From Streptomyces antibioticus (GTDB lineage: Bacteria; Actinomycetota; Actinomycetes; Streptomycetales; Streptomycetaceae): DNA of 64,000 nt. The notes under the pieces are model-generated. The model was not told the DNA's origin. It made no database searches and saw only the letters and a list, made by a program, of their open reading frames with translations. The DNA lies in NCBI RefSeq assembly GCF_002019855.1, contig NZ_CM007717.1, positions 2,787,198-2,851,197 of the forward strand, written 5' to 3'. Of this stretch, positions 8,040 to 16,905 are shown in pieces (position 1 is the first letter of the stretch; every line of letters begins with the position of its first letter). The position numbers and the translations under genes were made by a program.

Positions 8040-9143
8040 GTGAGCGATCCGACGGGGTGGCAGGGGCGACCGGAGCGGCAGGGGCTGCCGTGCCCGGAGT
8101 GCGGCGCGCTCCGCGCCGCCGACAACACCCCGTCGTGCGCCTGCGCCCGGCGCGCCGCGGACGCCCTGCGCGACACCCGTACGGCGGAGGCGGCCGCGGC
8201 GGAGGACTTCGATCCGCTGCGGATACGGCCATACGTTGACATAGGGGAGACGGGGGAGGGCGCGGACGTCCACCAGGGCGGGCAGGGTGCCGTCGACATG
8301 ACGATGCCCCTGCGGGCGGTGCCCGCCGACGAGACCGTGCAGCTACGGGCCGTGCCCGCGGACGCGACGACGGCGCTCCCCACGCCCCTCACGCGCACGG
8401 GTCCCCTGGGCGCGGAGCCCAGCACCACCGATCTGAGCCTCTTCGAGAGCGCGGACCGGGACGGTGCGTACGGTGCCGGCGCCTACCGTGACGACGAGGA
8501 CGCGTCGACCCCGCGCGGCCGGCGCCGCCGTCGCGCCCTGCTGCTGGCCACGACCGGTGCCGTCGTGACCGTCGTGACCGCGGCCGGGTTCGCGAGCGGG
8601 CTGTTCTCCTACGAGAAGCCGACCCGGGACGACGCCGCCCCGGAGGACGTCCGCGTCGCCGTGCCGGAGGTCTCGGGCACCGAGGCGGCCTCGGTGTCGC
8701 CCTCGGCGAGCGGATCGCCGTCCCCCTCGGCGTCCAGCGCGTCGCCGTCGGCCTCGGCGAGCGAGAGCGCCTCCCCGTCGGCCTCCGCGAGCGAGAGCGC
8801 GTCGCCGTCCGCGTCCGCCTCGGCGGAACCGAGCCCGACGGTGTCGACCGCCGAGGAGACCGCCTCCGCCGGGCCCGACAACGGCACGGACGGTGACGGC
8901 GGCGGGCAGCCCATCGCGGCGCCGGTCCTGCGGCGCGGCGACAGCGGCCCGGAGGTCACCGAACTCCAGATCCGGCTGCGTCAGTTGCGCCTCTACAACC
9001 ACGACGTCAACGGGGTCTTCGACCAGCGGCTGGAGAACGCCGTGCGCAACTACCAGTGGTACCGGGGCATCAAGGCCGACGGCTACGGCGTGTACGGGGC
9101 GGCGACCCGCCAGAGCCTGGAGTCGGAGACCAGCGCGCCGTAG
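8040..9143 (+). CDS. Membrane-anchored peptidoglycan-binding protein
   Basis: 367 residues if started at GTG 8040 (GGGAGGG 8 nt upstream); ATG 8022 with GGAG is an alternative. Order: a Cys-rich N-terminus (C18, C21, C33, C35, possible zinc ribbon), a cytoplasmic stretch with DMTMPLR and DETVQLR repeats, a poly-Arg stop and one membrane helix (~157-178). Next comes a long Ser/Pro/Ala linker with SASASE repeats, then a C-terminal PG_binding_1 domain (VLRRGDSGPEVTELQIRLRQL, GVFDQRLENAVRNYQ). It should sit in the membrane with the wall-binding domain outside. No catalytic domain is present. Confidence 0.85.
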   Translation: MSDPTGWQGRPERQGLPCPECGALRAADNTPSCACARRAADALRDTRTAEAAAAEDFDPLRIRPYVDIGETGEGADVHQGGQGAVDMTMPLRAVPADETVQLRAVPADATTALPTPLTRTGPLGAEPSTTDLSLFESADRDGAYGAGAYRDDEDASTPRGRRRRRALLLATTGAVVTVVTAAGFASGLFSYEKPTRDDAAPEDVRVAVPEVSGTEAASVSPSASGSPSPSASSASPSASASESASPSASASESASPSASASAEPSPTVSTAEETASAGPDNGTDGDGGGQPIAAPVLRRGDSGPEVTELQIRLRQLRLYNHDVNGVFDQRLENAVRNYQWYRGIKADGYGVYGAATRQSLESETSAP

Positions 9144-9174
9144 GACTCAGTCCCCGGGCCCTGGGGTTCAGTCC
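9143..9174. terminator. Imperfect inverted repeat between convergent genes
   Basis: GGACT...CCCC and GGGG...AGTCC face each other across GGGCCCT and include the stop codons of both flanking convergent genes. A weak bidirectional terminator is possible. Confidence 0.35.
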
Positions 9175-9839
9175 CGGCCGACGTGGATACGGACGCCGTC
9201 CCGCGCGCCGTCCCGCACCGCCTCGACCCGGATCTCCCGCAGGTCGCGCACCACCACGTCGGGCCCGTGCGCCGCGGCCCTCGGGCCGACGCCCACGACC
9301 CGCATCCCGGCCGCGTGTCCGGCGGCGATGCCCGCCCCCGAGTCCTCGAAGACCACACAGTCCGCGGCCGCGATCCCCAGCTCGGCCGCGCCCTTCAGGA
9401 AGCCCTCGGGGTCCGGCTTGCCGGCGCCCACCGACTCCGCGGTGATCCGCACGTCCGGCATCGGCAGCCCGGCCGCCGCCATCCGTGCCGTGGACAGCGC
9501 GACGTCCGCCGAGGTGACCAGGGCGTACGGCACGTCCTGCGCGCGCAGCGAGGCGAGGAACTCCGCCGCGCCGGGCACCGGCACGACACCGTCCAGGTCG
9601 GCGGTCTCCTCGGCCAGCATCCGGGCGTTGTCCGCGTAGTTCTGCTCCATGGGGCGGTCCGGCAGCAGCACGGCCATCGAGGCGTACCCCTGGCGGCCGT
9701 GGACGACCCGCATCACCTCGTCGCCGTCCAGCCCGTGCCGGTCGGCCCAGCGCCGCCAGATCCGCTCGACGACGGCGTCGGAGTTCACGAGGGTGCCGTC
9801 CATGTCGAGGAGAAGGGCACGGGCGGGCAGGACCGGCAT
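9168..9839 (-). CDS. HAD-superfamily phosphatase (beta-phosphoglucomutase / DOG phosphatase-like)
   Basis: 223 residues from ATG 9839 (GGAG 6 nt upstream; the longer frame to 9938 lacks a site). HAD motif I is LLLDMDGTLVNSD at residues ~8-20, motif II is ALVTSAD, and the motif III lysine lies in VGAGKPDPEGFL. Motif IV is CVVFEDSGAGIAAGHAAGM, the classic subfamily IA3 pattern. The helical cap (EVMRVVHGRQGYASM) resembles sugar-phosphate phosphatases of the GS1/DOG group. The likely activity is hydrolysis of a small sugar phosphate in the cytoplasm. The exact substrate cannot be read from sequence. Confidence 0.88.
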   Translation of the reverse strand: MPVLPARALLLDMDGTLVNSDAVVERIWRRWADRHGLDGDEVMRVVHGRQGYASMAVLLPDRPMEQNYADNARMLAEETADLDGVVPVPGAAEFLASLRAQDVPYALVTSADVALSTARMAAAGLPMPDVRITAESVGAGKPDPEGFLKGAAELGIAAADCVVFEDSGAGIAAGHAAGMRVVGVGPRAAAHGPDVVVRDLREIRVEAVRDGARDGVRIHVGRD

Positions 9840-9999
9840 CGACGGCTCCAGTGATAGCTGGGTGAGACCAAGGCGGCCCCGCCCGTCGGTCAGGGAGAAC
9901 GAGCGGGAGCCACTTTGTTTCTCCACGGTACAAAACAATGGGGGTCCCCCGCCACCCGCCCCGGAAAGCGCCGCCCGGTGTTCACCCTCCGTTCAGGCC

Positions 10000-10065
10000 G
10001 CCACCGCCGGCACAACAGGTCGCCACCGCTGGCACAAGAGGCCGCCACCGCCGGCGCACCACGGC
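10000..10065. repeat. 22-bp tandem repeat x3 abutting the stop of the GDT1 gene
   Basis: Units starting GCCACCGC(C/T)GGC lie at 10000-10021, 10022-10043 and 10044-10065. The third ends exactly at the stop codon of the minus-strand GDT1 gene (10066). Units differ at a few positions. Confidence 0.8.
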
Positions 10066-10647
10066 TCAGCCGGCGATCGCCTCCCACAGGCTCCACACGC
10101 CCAGCGCCAGCATCAGCGCCGCCGCGATCCGGGTGATCAGCGTCAGCGGCACCCGCTTCATCAGCGCCTTTCCGCCGACGATGCCCAGACCGGCCACGGT
10201 CCACAGCGCCAGCACCGCGCCGAGGCCGACGGAGAGCGGGTCGTCGTAGCGGGCGGCCAGGTTGGCCGTCATGATCTGCGTGAGGTCACCGAACTCGGCG
10301 ACCAGGATCAGCATGAAACCGGCCCCCGAGACCTTCCAGAAGGACTGGTCCTTCGGCCGCCGGATCTCCTCGTCGCCGTCGTCCTTCTTCATCAGCAGCA
10401 CGGCCGCGCCGCCCAGGAACAGCACGCCGGTGATCGCCTGCACGATCTGGTGCGGCAGCAGCGTGAGCACGCTGCCCGCGGCGACGGCGAGCGTCACATG
10501 CAGCGCGAAGGCCGCGGCGACACCGGCGAAGACGTAGGAGGCGCGGTAGCGGGTGCCGAGGACGAGGCCGGCGAGCGCGGTCTTGTCGGGCAGCTCGGCC
10601 AGGAAGACGACGCCGAAGACGACCGCCATGACACTGATGCTGATCAA
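10066..10647 (-). CDS. TMEM165/GDT1 family manganese (cation) transporter
   Basis: 193 residues, six membrane helices in two repeats. Each repeat carries the family's acidic ExGD-type motif: AELPDKTALAGL at residues ~17-28 and AEFGDLTQIMTANL at ~117-130. A charged loop (KKDDGDEEIRRPKD) separates the halves. GDT1/UPF0016 proteins move Mn2+ (and Ca2+) across membranes; bacterial members such as MneA export manganese. The start appears to be TTG 10647 with AGGAA just upstream. A yybP-ykoY Mn riboswitch lies in the ~235-nt leader, strongly suggesting induction by excess manganese. Confidence 0.92.
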   Translation of the reverse strand: MISISVMAVVFGVVFLAELPDKTALAGLVLGTRYRASYVFAGVAAAFALHVTLAVAAGSVLTLLPHQIVQAITGVLFLGGAAVLLMKKDDGDEEIRRPKDQSFWKVSGAGFMLILVAEFGDLTQIMTANLAARYDDPLSVGLGAVLALWTVAGLGIVGGKALMKRVPLTLITRIAAALMLALGVWSLWEAIAG

Positions 10648-10725
10648 GGTTCCTCAATCGGTCGGGGCCACCCCGCCGAGAGCCTGAGATCCGCTGGATT
10701 CCCAGTATGGAGACACCTCGGCACG

Positions 10726-10771
10726 GCAGCACACATGGCACCCGCGCCGAGGGGGCACGGGTGTGCACTGC
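10726..10771 (-). promoter_or_regulatory. Candidate expression-platform hairpin downstream of the Mn aptamer
   Basis: On the minus strand an inverted repeat of the form GCAG-(N)-CACACCCG ... CGGGTG-(N)-GTGTGCTGC follows the aptamer directly. It could be the switching hairpin (terminator or anti-terminator). No U-tract is evident, so the mechanism is not decided. Confidence 0.4.
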
Positions 10772-10885
10772 TTGCCGAAGGTCTCGCTGGCCGGTTCCTC
10801 TCGGAACCTGCCTCCGGGCGCCGGCTCAGACGAGCTGAGCAGTATGTCGACGGTCCCGGCGAAGAGCTACTCCCCTTCTGCTCCG
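10770..10885 (-). ncRNA. yybP-ykoY manganese riboswitch
   Basis: The minus strand reads GAAGGGGAGTAGC (10878-10866), then GTCGACATAC, a GGTTCC-GAGA-GGAACC hairpin and GCGAGACCTTCGGC (10788 downwards). P1 pairs GAAGG (10874-10878) with CCTTC (10777-10781). GGGGAGUAG and CGAGACCUU are the conserved metal-site loops of the yybP-ykoY class, which binds Mn2+ and typically controls UPF0016/GDT1, TerC and P-type ATPase genes. It precedes a GDT1 gene here. A TATGAT -10 box at 10894-10889 would start transcription just upstream of the aptamer. Confidence 0.88.
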
Positions 10886-10888
10886 TCA

Positions 10889-10894
10889 ATCATA
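10889..10894 (-). promoter_or_regulatory. -10 box for the riboswitch-GDT1 transcript
   Basis: TATGAT on the minus strand places a start near 10882, a few nucleotides before the aptamer. No good -35 hexamer is seen. Confidence 0.5.
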
Positions 10895-11033
10895 CGAGAT
10901 CGTTCCGCCATAAACCTTGTCGTGTCATGTGCACGTCACTAGCTTCTTACCGGGCGCACACCTCTCCGCAATGCGGCGCGGGGAGCATTCCCACCGCTCG
11001 CGCTCAACAGCCCCTCCCCACCAAGGAGTTCGC

Positions 11034-11678
11034 ATGGCCAAGTTCTACGCGCGTCGACGACTGAGCATACTCGCGGCCCTGTCGGGTCTCATAGCCTCCG
11101 TCGCGCTCTTCGACGCACCGACCGCCTCGGCCGCCCTCCCCACCCCCGTCAGCGCCGCCACCGCCCGCAGCTATCTGTCCCAGCTCACCGTGGCCACCGA
11201 GAACCGCACGGGCTACAACCGCGACCTCTTCACCCACTGGATCACCATCAGCGGCACCTGCAACACCCGCGAGACGGTCCTCAAGCGGGACGGCTCCAAC
11301 GTCGTCACCAACTCCGCCTGCACCGCGACCAGCGGAAGCTGGTACTCCCCGTACGACGGCGCGACCTGGACCGCCGCCTCCGACCTCGACATCGACCACG
11401 TGGTGCCGCTCGCCGAGGCGTGGGACTCCGGCGCGAGCGGCTGGACCAGCGCCAAGCGCCAGAACTTCGCCAACGACCTGACCCGCCCGCAGCTCATCGC
11501 CGTCACGGACAACGTCAACCAGGCCAAGGGCGACCAGGACCCGGCCCAGTGGATGCCGTCGGTCACCTCCTACCGCTGCACGTACGTCCGCGCCTGGGTC
11601 CAGGTGAAGTACTACTACGGCCTCTCCGTCGACTCGGCCGAGAAGTCCGCGCTCACCAGCTACCTCTCCGGCTGCTGA
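11034..11678 (+). CDS. Secreted HNH-family (GmrSD/DUF1524-like) nuclease
   Basis: 214 residues from ATG 11034 (GGAG 5 nt upstream). A twin-arginine-like signal peptide (ARRRLSILAALSGLIASVALF, cleavage after TASA near residue 35) is followed by an extracellular domain. The nuclease core is LDIDHVVPLAEAWDSGA, then FANDLTRPQLIAV and DNVNQAKGDQDP, with the DH and N/K residues of HNH ββα-metal nucleases. Four cysteines (CNTRE, ACTA, YRCTY, SGC) could form disulfides. It probably degrades extracellular DNA, for example for phosphate or nucleotide scavenging or during lysis. It is divergent from the Mn riboswitch transcript. Confidence 0.85.
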   Translation: MAKFYARRRLSILAALSGLIASVALFDAPTASAALPTPVSAATARSYLSQLTVATENRTGYNRDLFTHWITISGTCNTRETVLKRDGSNVVTNSACTATSGSWYSPYDGATWTAASDLDIDHVVPLAEAWDSGASGWTSAKRQNFANDLTRPQLIAVTDNVNQAKGDQDPAQWMPSVTSYRCTYVRAWVQVKYYYGLSVDSAEKSALTSYLSGC

Positions 11679-11705
11679 ACCGGCCGGCCGATCGGGCCAC
11701 GCCGG

Positions 11706-11738
11706 GATCGGCCGACGCAGCGATCGGCCGACGCAGGG
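11706..11738. repeat. 16-bp tandem duplication downstream of the HNH gene
   Basis: GATCGGCCGACGCAG is repeated twice with a 16-bp step starting 28 bp after the nuclease stop. It is another example of the 3'-end repeats in this window. Confidence 0.7.
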
Positions 11739-11796
11739 ATCTCCCCACGCTCCCCGTCGTTCCGTACCGTACGGAGCGACGGAGGAGGGTGATCGG

Positions 11797-13494
<1,698 letters not shown>

Positions 13495-13709
13495 ACAGGA
13501 GCATCCACTTCCGGTAAGCGGTCAGGCGTTCACATCCCGATCCGAATCGGCCTCTCCGGTGAACGTCCGATATCAAACGCACACGCCCCCCGTGAATCTT
13601 CTGTCACACCTTCCGCGTACGCTGTATGGCTGTATTGGCCGCACCTGCCGCTCCCTCGCGACACAGCGGCACGGTCGGCCGTCACGGGGGAGACACGGGG
13701 AGCGATCGG

Positions 13710-14324
13710 GTGTTGGAGAGTGTGGGGGCGTTGTTCGGCAGCCCATGGATCTATGTGGTGGTGGGGCTGTCCGTCCTCCTCGACGTGTTCCTGCCGGTGC
13801 TGCCCAGCGGAGTGCTCGTGATCACGGCGGCGACGGCCGCCGCGGCCGGTTCGGGAGCGGCGACCGGGCAGGTGCCGCACGACGTGCCGGACATCATGGT
13901 GCTGATCCTGTCGGCGACGACCGCGTCCGTGCTCGGCGATCTGGTGGCCTACCGGCTGGCCTGGCGCGGCGGTGAACGCCTGGACCGCGCGATCGCCCGC
14001 TCCCGACGCCTCACGAGCGCGCAGGAACGTCTCGGCGAGGCCCTCTCCAAGGGCGGCGGCGCGCTGGTGGTGCTGGCCCGCTTCGCACCGGCCGGCCGCT
14101 CGGTGGTCTCCCTGATCGCCGGCGCCGCCCACCGCCGCCCCCGCGACTTCCTCCCCTGGTCCGCCCTGGCCGGCCTCTCCTGGGCCGCCTACAGCGCCGC
14201 CCTCGGCTACTACGGCGCCCACTGGCTGGGCACGACCTGGCTGGCCACGGGTGTCTCGGTCCTGGCCCTGTTCGGCGCGGGCGCGGTGGCGGCGTACGTG
14301 ATGCGGCGACCGTCGTCGGCCTGA
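13710..14324 (+). CDS. DedA-family (VTT domain) membrane protein
   Basis: 204 residues from GTG 13710 (GGGGAG 7 nt upstream); an in-frame ATG at 13626 has no ribosome site. It has membrane helices and the VTT/DedA pattern: a re-entrant hydrophobic loop LDVFLPVLPSGVLVITAA, GDLVAYRLAWRGGERLDR, and the conserved helix ARFAPAGRSVVSLIAGAAH ending FLPWSALAGLSWAAYSAALGYYG. DedA proteins are lipid scramblase-like and recycle undecaprenyl phosphate or phosphatidylethanolamine. Which lipid this one moves is not known. Confidence 0.85.
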   Translation: MLESVGALFGSPWIYVVVGLSVLLDVFLPVLPSGVLVITAATAAAAGSGAATGQVPHDVPDIMVLILSATTASVLGDLVAYRLAWRGGERLDRAIARSRRLTSAQERLGEALSKGGGALVVLARFAPAGRSVVSLIAGAAHRRPRDFLPWSALAGLSWAAYSAALGYYGAHWLGTTWLATGVSVLALFGAGAVAAYVMRRPSSA

Positions 14325-14363
14325 CGGGGGGCGCAGGGCCGGGCCGTCCCGAGGTCACAGGAC

Positions 14364-14588
14364 TCACGCCCGGTGGGCCGCGCCCCGTACCTCCAGGCCG
14401 TCCAGCAGTTCCGCCGTGGCCTGCGCGATGTGTTCGACGGCCCGGTCGAAGACCTCCTGGTTGTGGGCGGCGGGTGCCCGGAAGCCGGACACCTTGCGGA
14501 CGTACTGGAGGGCGGCGGCCCGGATCTCGTCCTGGGTGGCCTCCTCGGCCAGCGCGGGCGGGCGGAGCGTCTTGATGCTGCGGCACAT
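14364..14588 (-). CDS. DUF2277 protein
   Basis: A 74-residue protein beginning MCRSIKTLRPP, with TQDEIRAAALQYVRKVSGFRAP and FDRAVEHIAQAT. This exactly fits the small DUF2277 (COG5552) family, which is mostly helical and has no established function. The conserved C-R-S-I-K start fixes the ATG at 14588, although the upstream GGGGA is very close. Confidence 0.85.
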   Translation of the reverse strand: MCRSIKTLRPPALAEEATQDEIRAAALQYVRKVSGFRAPAAHNQEVFDRAVEHIAQATAELLDGLEVRGAAHRA

Positions 14589-14688
14589 GTCCCCAAGTCT
14601 GCCCCGCCGCGCCGCCTCCGTGCCATGATCGTTTCCGAGGCGGCCACCGCGACCCGCGGGGCCGACCGACGAGAGGATCGACAACCCC

Positions 14689-15594
14689 ATGGGGAACGAC
14701 ATACGTACCGTCGCCGTCCTGGGCCCCGGCGGCGTGGGCGGACTGCTCGCCGCGCTGCTGTCCCGGGCCGGCCACCAGGTGGTCTGCCTGGCCGGTGAGG
14801 ACACGGCCGCGGCCCTGCGCGAGCGCGGGATCGCCGTCCGCAGCGGGCAGTTCGGCGACTTCACGGCCCGGGTGGACGCGGACACCACCCTGCGGACGCC
14901 GGTCGACGCGGTGCTGATCACCGTCAAGCACACCGCGCTGGACGAGGCCCTGACCCGGATCCCGGCCTCCGCGCTGGGCGACGACACCCTGCTCGTGCCG
15001 TTCCTCAACGGCGTCGAGCACCCGGCGCGGCTGCGCGCCCACCACCGCCCGGACCGGGTCGCGCCGGCCGTCGTCCGCGTCGAGTCGACCCGGGTCGCGC
15101 CCGGGGTGATCGAGCACGGCAGCCGGTTCACGAGCATCGACCTCGCCGGGGACCAGGTGCCCGCCGACCGGCTCGACGCGCTCGCCCGCACCCTGGCCGC
15201 CGTCGACCCGGCCGTACAGACGCACCCGGACGAGACGGCCGTCCTGTGGGGGAAGCTGGCCTTCCTCGCCCCCTTCGCGCTGCTCACCACCCGCCACCGC
15301 GCCCCGGTCGGCGAGATCCGCGGCCGGTACCGGGAGGAGCTGACCGCGCTGGTCGAGGAGACCGCCGCGGTCAGCCGGGCCTGCGGCGCGCCCGCCGACC
15401 CGGCGCGGACGCTCGCGCTCTACGACGCCTTCGAGCCCACCGCGAAGTCCTCGATGCTGCGGGACGCCGAGGCCGGTCTGCCGCTCGAACTCGACGCGAT
15501 CGGCGGGGCGTTGCTGCGCGCGGCGGAGCGGCACGGGGTACCGGTGCCGGTGGCTGCGCGGCTGGTGGAGGAGGTCGCGGCGGCTAACCGCTGA
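14689..15594 (+). CDS. Ketopantoate reductase family (PanE/ApbA-like) oxidoreductase
   Basis: 301 residues. The N-terminal Rossmann motif VAVLGPGGVGGLLAALLSRAGH (residues ~8-29) binds NAD(P)H. VLITVKHTALDEAL carries the conserved Lys of PanE proteins, and the C-terminal helical domain has WGKLAFLAPFALLT with the second conserved Lys and KSSMLRDAEAGLPLELDAIGGALL. The pattern suggests reduction of 2-dehydropantoate or a related 2-keto acid. Streptomycetes often have several paralogues, so a role in pantothenate synthesis is not certain. The 3' end overlaps the convergent GNAT gene by 11 bp. Confidence 0.85.
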   Translation: MGNDIRTVAVLGPGGVGGLLAALLSRAGHQVVCLAGEDTAAALRERGIAVRSGQFGDFTARVDADTTLRTPVDAVLITVKHTALDEALTRIPASALGDDTLLVPFLNGVEHPARLRAHHRPDRVAPAVVRVESTRVAPGVIEHGSRFTSIDLAGDQVPADRLDALARTLAAVDPAVQTHPDETAVLWGKLAFLAPFALLTTRHRAPVGEIRGRYREELTALVEETAAVSRACGAPADPARTLALYDAFEPTAKSSMLRDAEAGLPLELDAIGGALLRAAERHGVPVPVAARLVEEVAAANR

Positions 15595-16114
15595 GCCCGG
15601 CGCGCAGGTCGACGTACCAGTCGTTGGATCTGATCGGGTTGCCCTTCGGGTACTCGAAGTCGGCCTGCCCGCGGAGCGTGAACCCGGCCTTGCGGCACAC
15701 CCCGTTGGACGCGCTGTGGTCCACCTTGGGGAAGGCGTGCAGGGTCGGGTGACCGCCCGCCTCGCGGACGACGCCGATCAGGGCGCGGGCCGCCGACACG
15801 GCGAGGCCCCGGCCCTGGTACTCGGGCAGGACGGCCCAGCCCGTCTCCCACACGGTGGCGCCCTGCCACTCGTGCTCCCAGTACCCGATGGACCCGACGG
15901 TCTCGCCGTCGCCGTCATCGCCGTCGAGCACGATCCGGTACATCCGCCCGGCGGCCGGCTCGCAGTAGCGCCGGTGCCGGGAGACGAGCTGCTCCTCCGA
16001 CTCCGGCCCGCCGAGCTGGTCGGTCATCTCCGGGGTGTTGCACCGCCGCAGCAGCCACATGTCCCCACCCGCCCACGGCACCAACAGCACCCGCCGCCCA
16101 CCGTTCAGTTCCAT
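15584..16114 (-). CDS. GNAT-family N-acetyltransferase (RimJ-type)
   Basis: 176 residues from ATG 16114. GNAT features: YRIVLDGDDG, TVGSIGYWEHEW, the acetyl-CoA loop WAVLPEYQGRGLAVSAARALI near residue 100, and the late motif AFPKVDHSASNGVCRKAGFTLRG, whose N-x-x-S-x-x-x-C/xxxxGF shape is usual in RimJ/RimL-like enzymes. The substrate could be an N-terminal amine or a small molecule. Its 3' end overlaps the convergent panE-like gene. Confidence 0.85.
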   Translation of the reverse strand: MELNGGRRVLLVPWAGGDMWLLRRCNTPEMTDQLGGPESEEQLVSRHRRYCEPAAGRMYRIVLDGDDGDGETVGSIGYWEHEWQGATVWETGWAVLPEYQGRGLAVSAARALIGVVREAGGHPTLHAFPKVDHSASNGVCRKAGFTLRGQADFEYPKGNPIRSNDWYVDLRAGLSG

Positions 16115-16226
16115 GCCCCCACGGTAGAGCGGGGCTCTGACAACCGGCCCTCGCCCGCCCCTGTCATTCGAACGTACGTTCACACGAACACCCCAAAGAG
16201 ACTCGCCTCCCAAAATCGAACAGGCG

Positions 16227-16232
16227 TAGCAT
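16227..16232 (+). promoter_or_regulatory. -10 box (TAGCAT) of a probable leaderless transcript
   Basis: The box ends 6 nt before GTG 16239, and no ribosome site is present. The expected transcription start therefore coincides with the start codon. Confidence 0.5.
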
Positions 16233-16238
16233 TAGCGC

Positions 16239-16616
16239 GTGGCGACGACCTATGACTTTCCGAGCGACCTGCGCGCCGGTCAGGAGGAGCTGCATCAGGT
16301 CCGGGCCGAGCTGTCGGCCCTCCTGAGGCGGCTGCCCTGGTCGGTCGAGCCCCTGGACGGCTTCAGCGACGACAGCGGCTGGCGCAAGATCGAGCGCCCC
16401 GCCTCCCCCGGCTGGACGGCCGACGAACAGGCCGAGGTGGAGAAACTCCGCCGCCGTGAACACGAACTGGCGGTCTTCGTCAGCGGCCACCGCTTCTGGT
16501 CGGAGGTCGCCGTCGCCGACCGCGTGGAGGCCCGCACCCGCCTGAAGCACGCCCACGAGACCCCGCCCGGCGAGGGCGAGGGCGACACCGACGCCGGTCG
16601 CCCCCATACCCCCTGA
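16239..16616 (+). CDS. Conserved hypothetical protein
   Basis: 125 residues, cytoplasmic and charged. The middle is helical and coiled-coil-like (RAGQEELHQVRAELSALLRRL; DEQAEVEKLRRREHELAVFV) with Trp-containing turns (LPWSVEPLDGF, SGWRKIERP). The C-terminus is a low-complexity Gly/Glu/Asp tail. The overall composition resembles small actinobacterial helical proteins near tRNA genes, but I recognise no family. The transcript is probably leaderless. It is followed 8 nt after the stop by a very strong hairpin. Confidence 0.7.
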   Translation: MATTYDFPSDLRAGQEELHQVRAELSALLRRLPWSVEPLDGFSDDSGWRKIERPASPGWTADEQAEVEKLRRREHELAVFVSGHRFWSEVAVADRVEARTRLKHAHETPPGEGEGDTDAGRPHTP

Positions 16617-16623
16617 AAACACG

Positions 16624-16660
16624 CCGGAGGGCCCTCACCGATCCGGTGAGGGCCCTCCGG
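16624..16660. terminator. Strong bidirectional hairpin terminator
   Basis: A perfect 17-bp stem (CCGGAGGGCCCTCACCG and its complement) encloses a 3-nt loop. It lies 8 nt after the 16239 gene on the plus strand and 6 nt after the tRNA on the minus strand, so it can serve both. Confidence 0.85.
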
Positions 16661-16666
16661 CCTGTG

Positions 16667-16738
<72 letters not shown>

Positions 16739-16905
16739 GTGAACGAGTCGACAGCCTACATGGCGTGGGGCGGTGTCCGGCAAACGCGTTTCGGGGCGGT
16801 GGAGGGCGAAGTCGGTGGCCGAACGGCGAACTGACGCGGTCGTGTGTTCGTCCTTAACGGGTGGGAGAATGACATCCGGGCAGGGCGGACGTACGGGAGA
16901 GGGAT

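Noticed and set aside
10917..11033. Upstream start of the HNH nuclease gene
   Set aside because: The extension lacks a signal-peptide shape; ATG 11034 has GGAG at the right distance followed by a clear signal peptide.
13626..13709. N-terminal extension of the DedA gene from ATG 13626
   Set aside because: No ribosome site, hydrophilic residues unlike DedA N-termini, and a better GTG at 13710 with GGGGAG.
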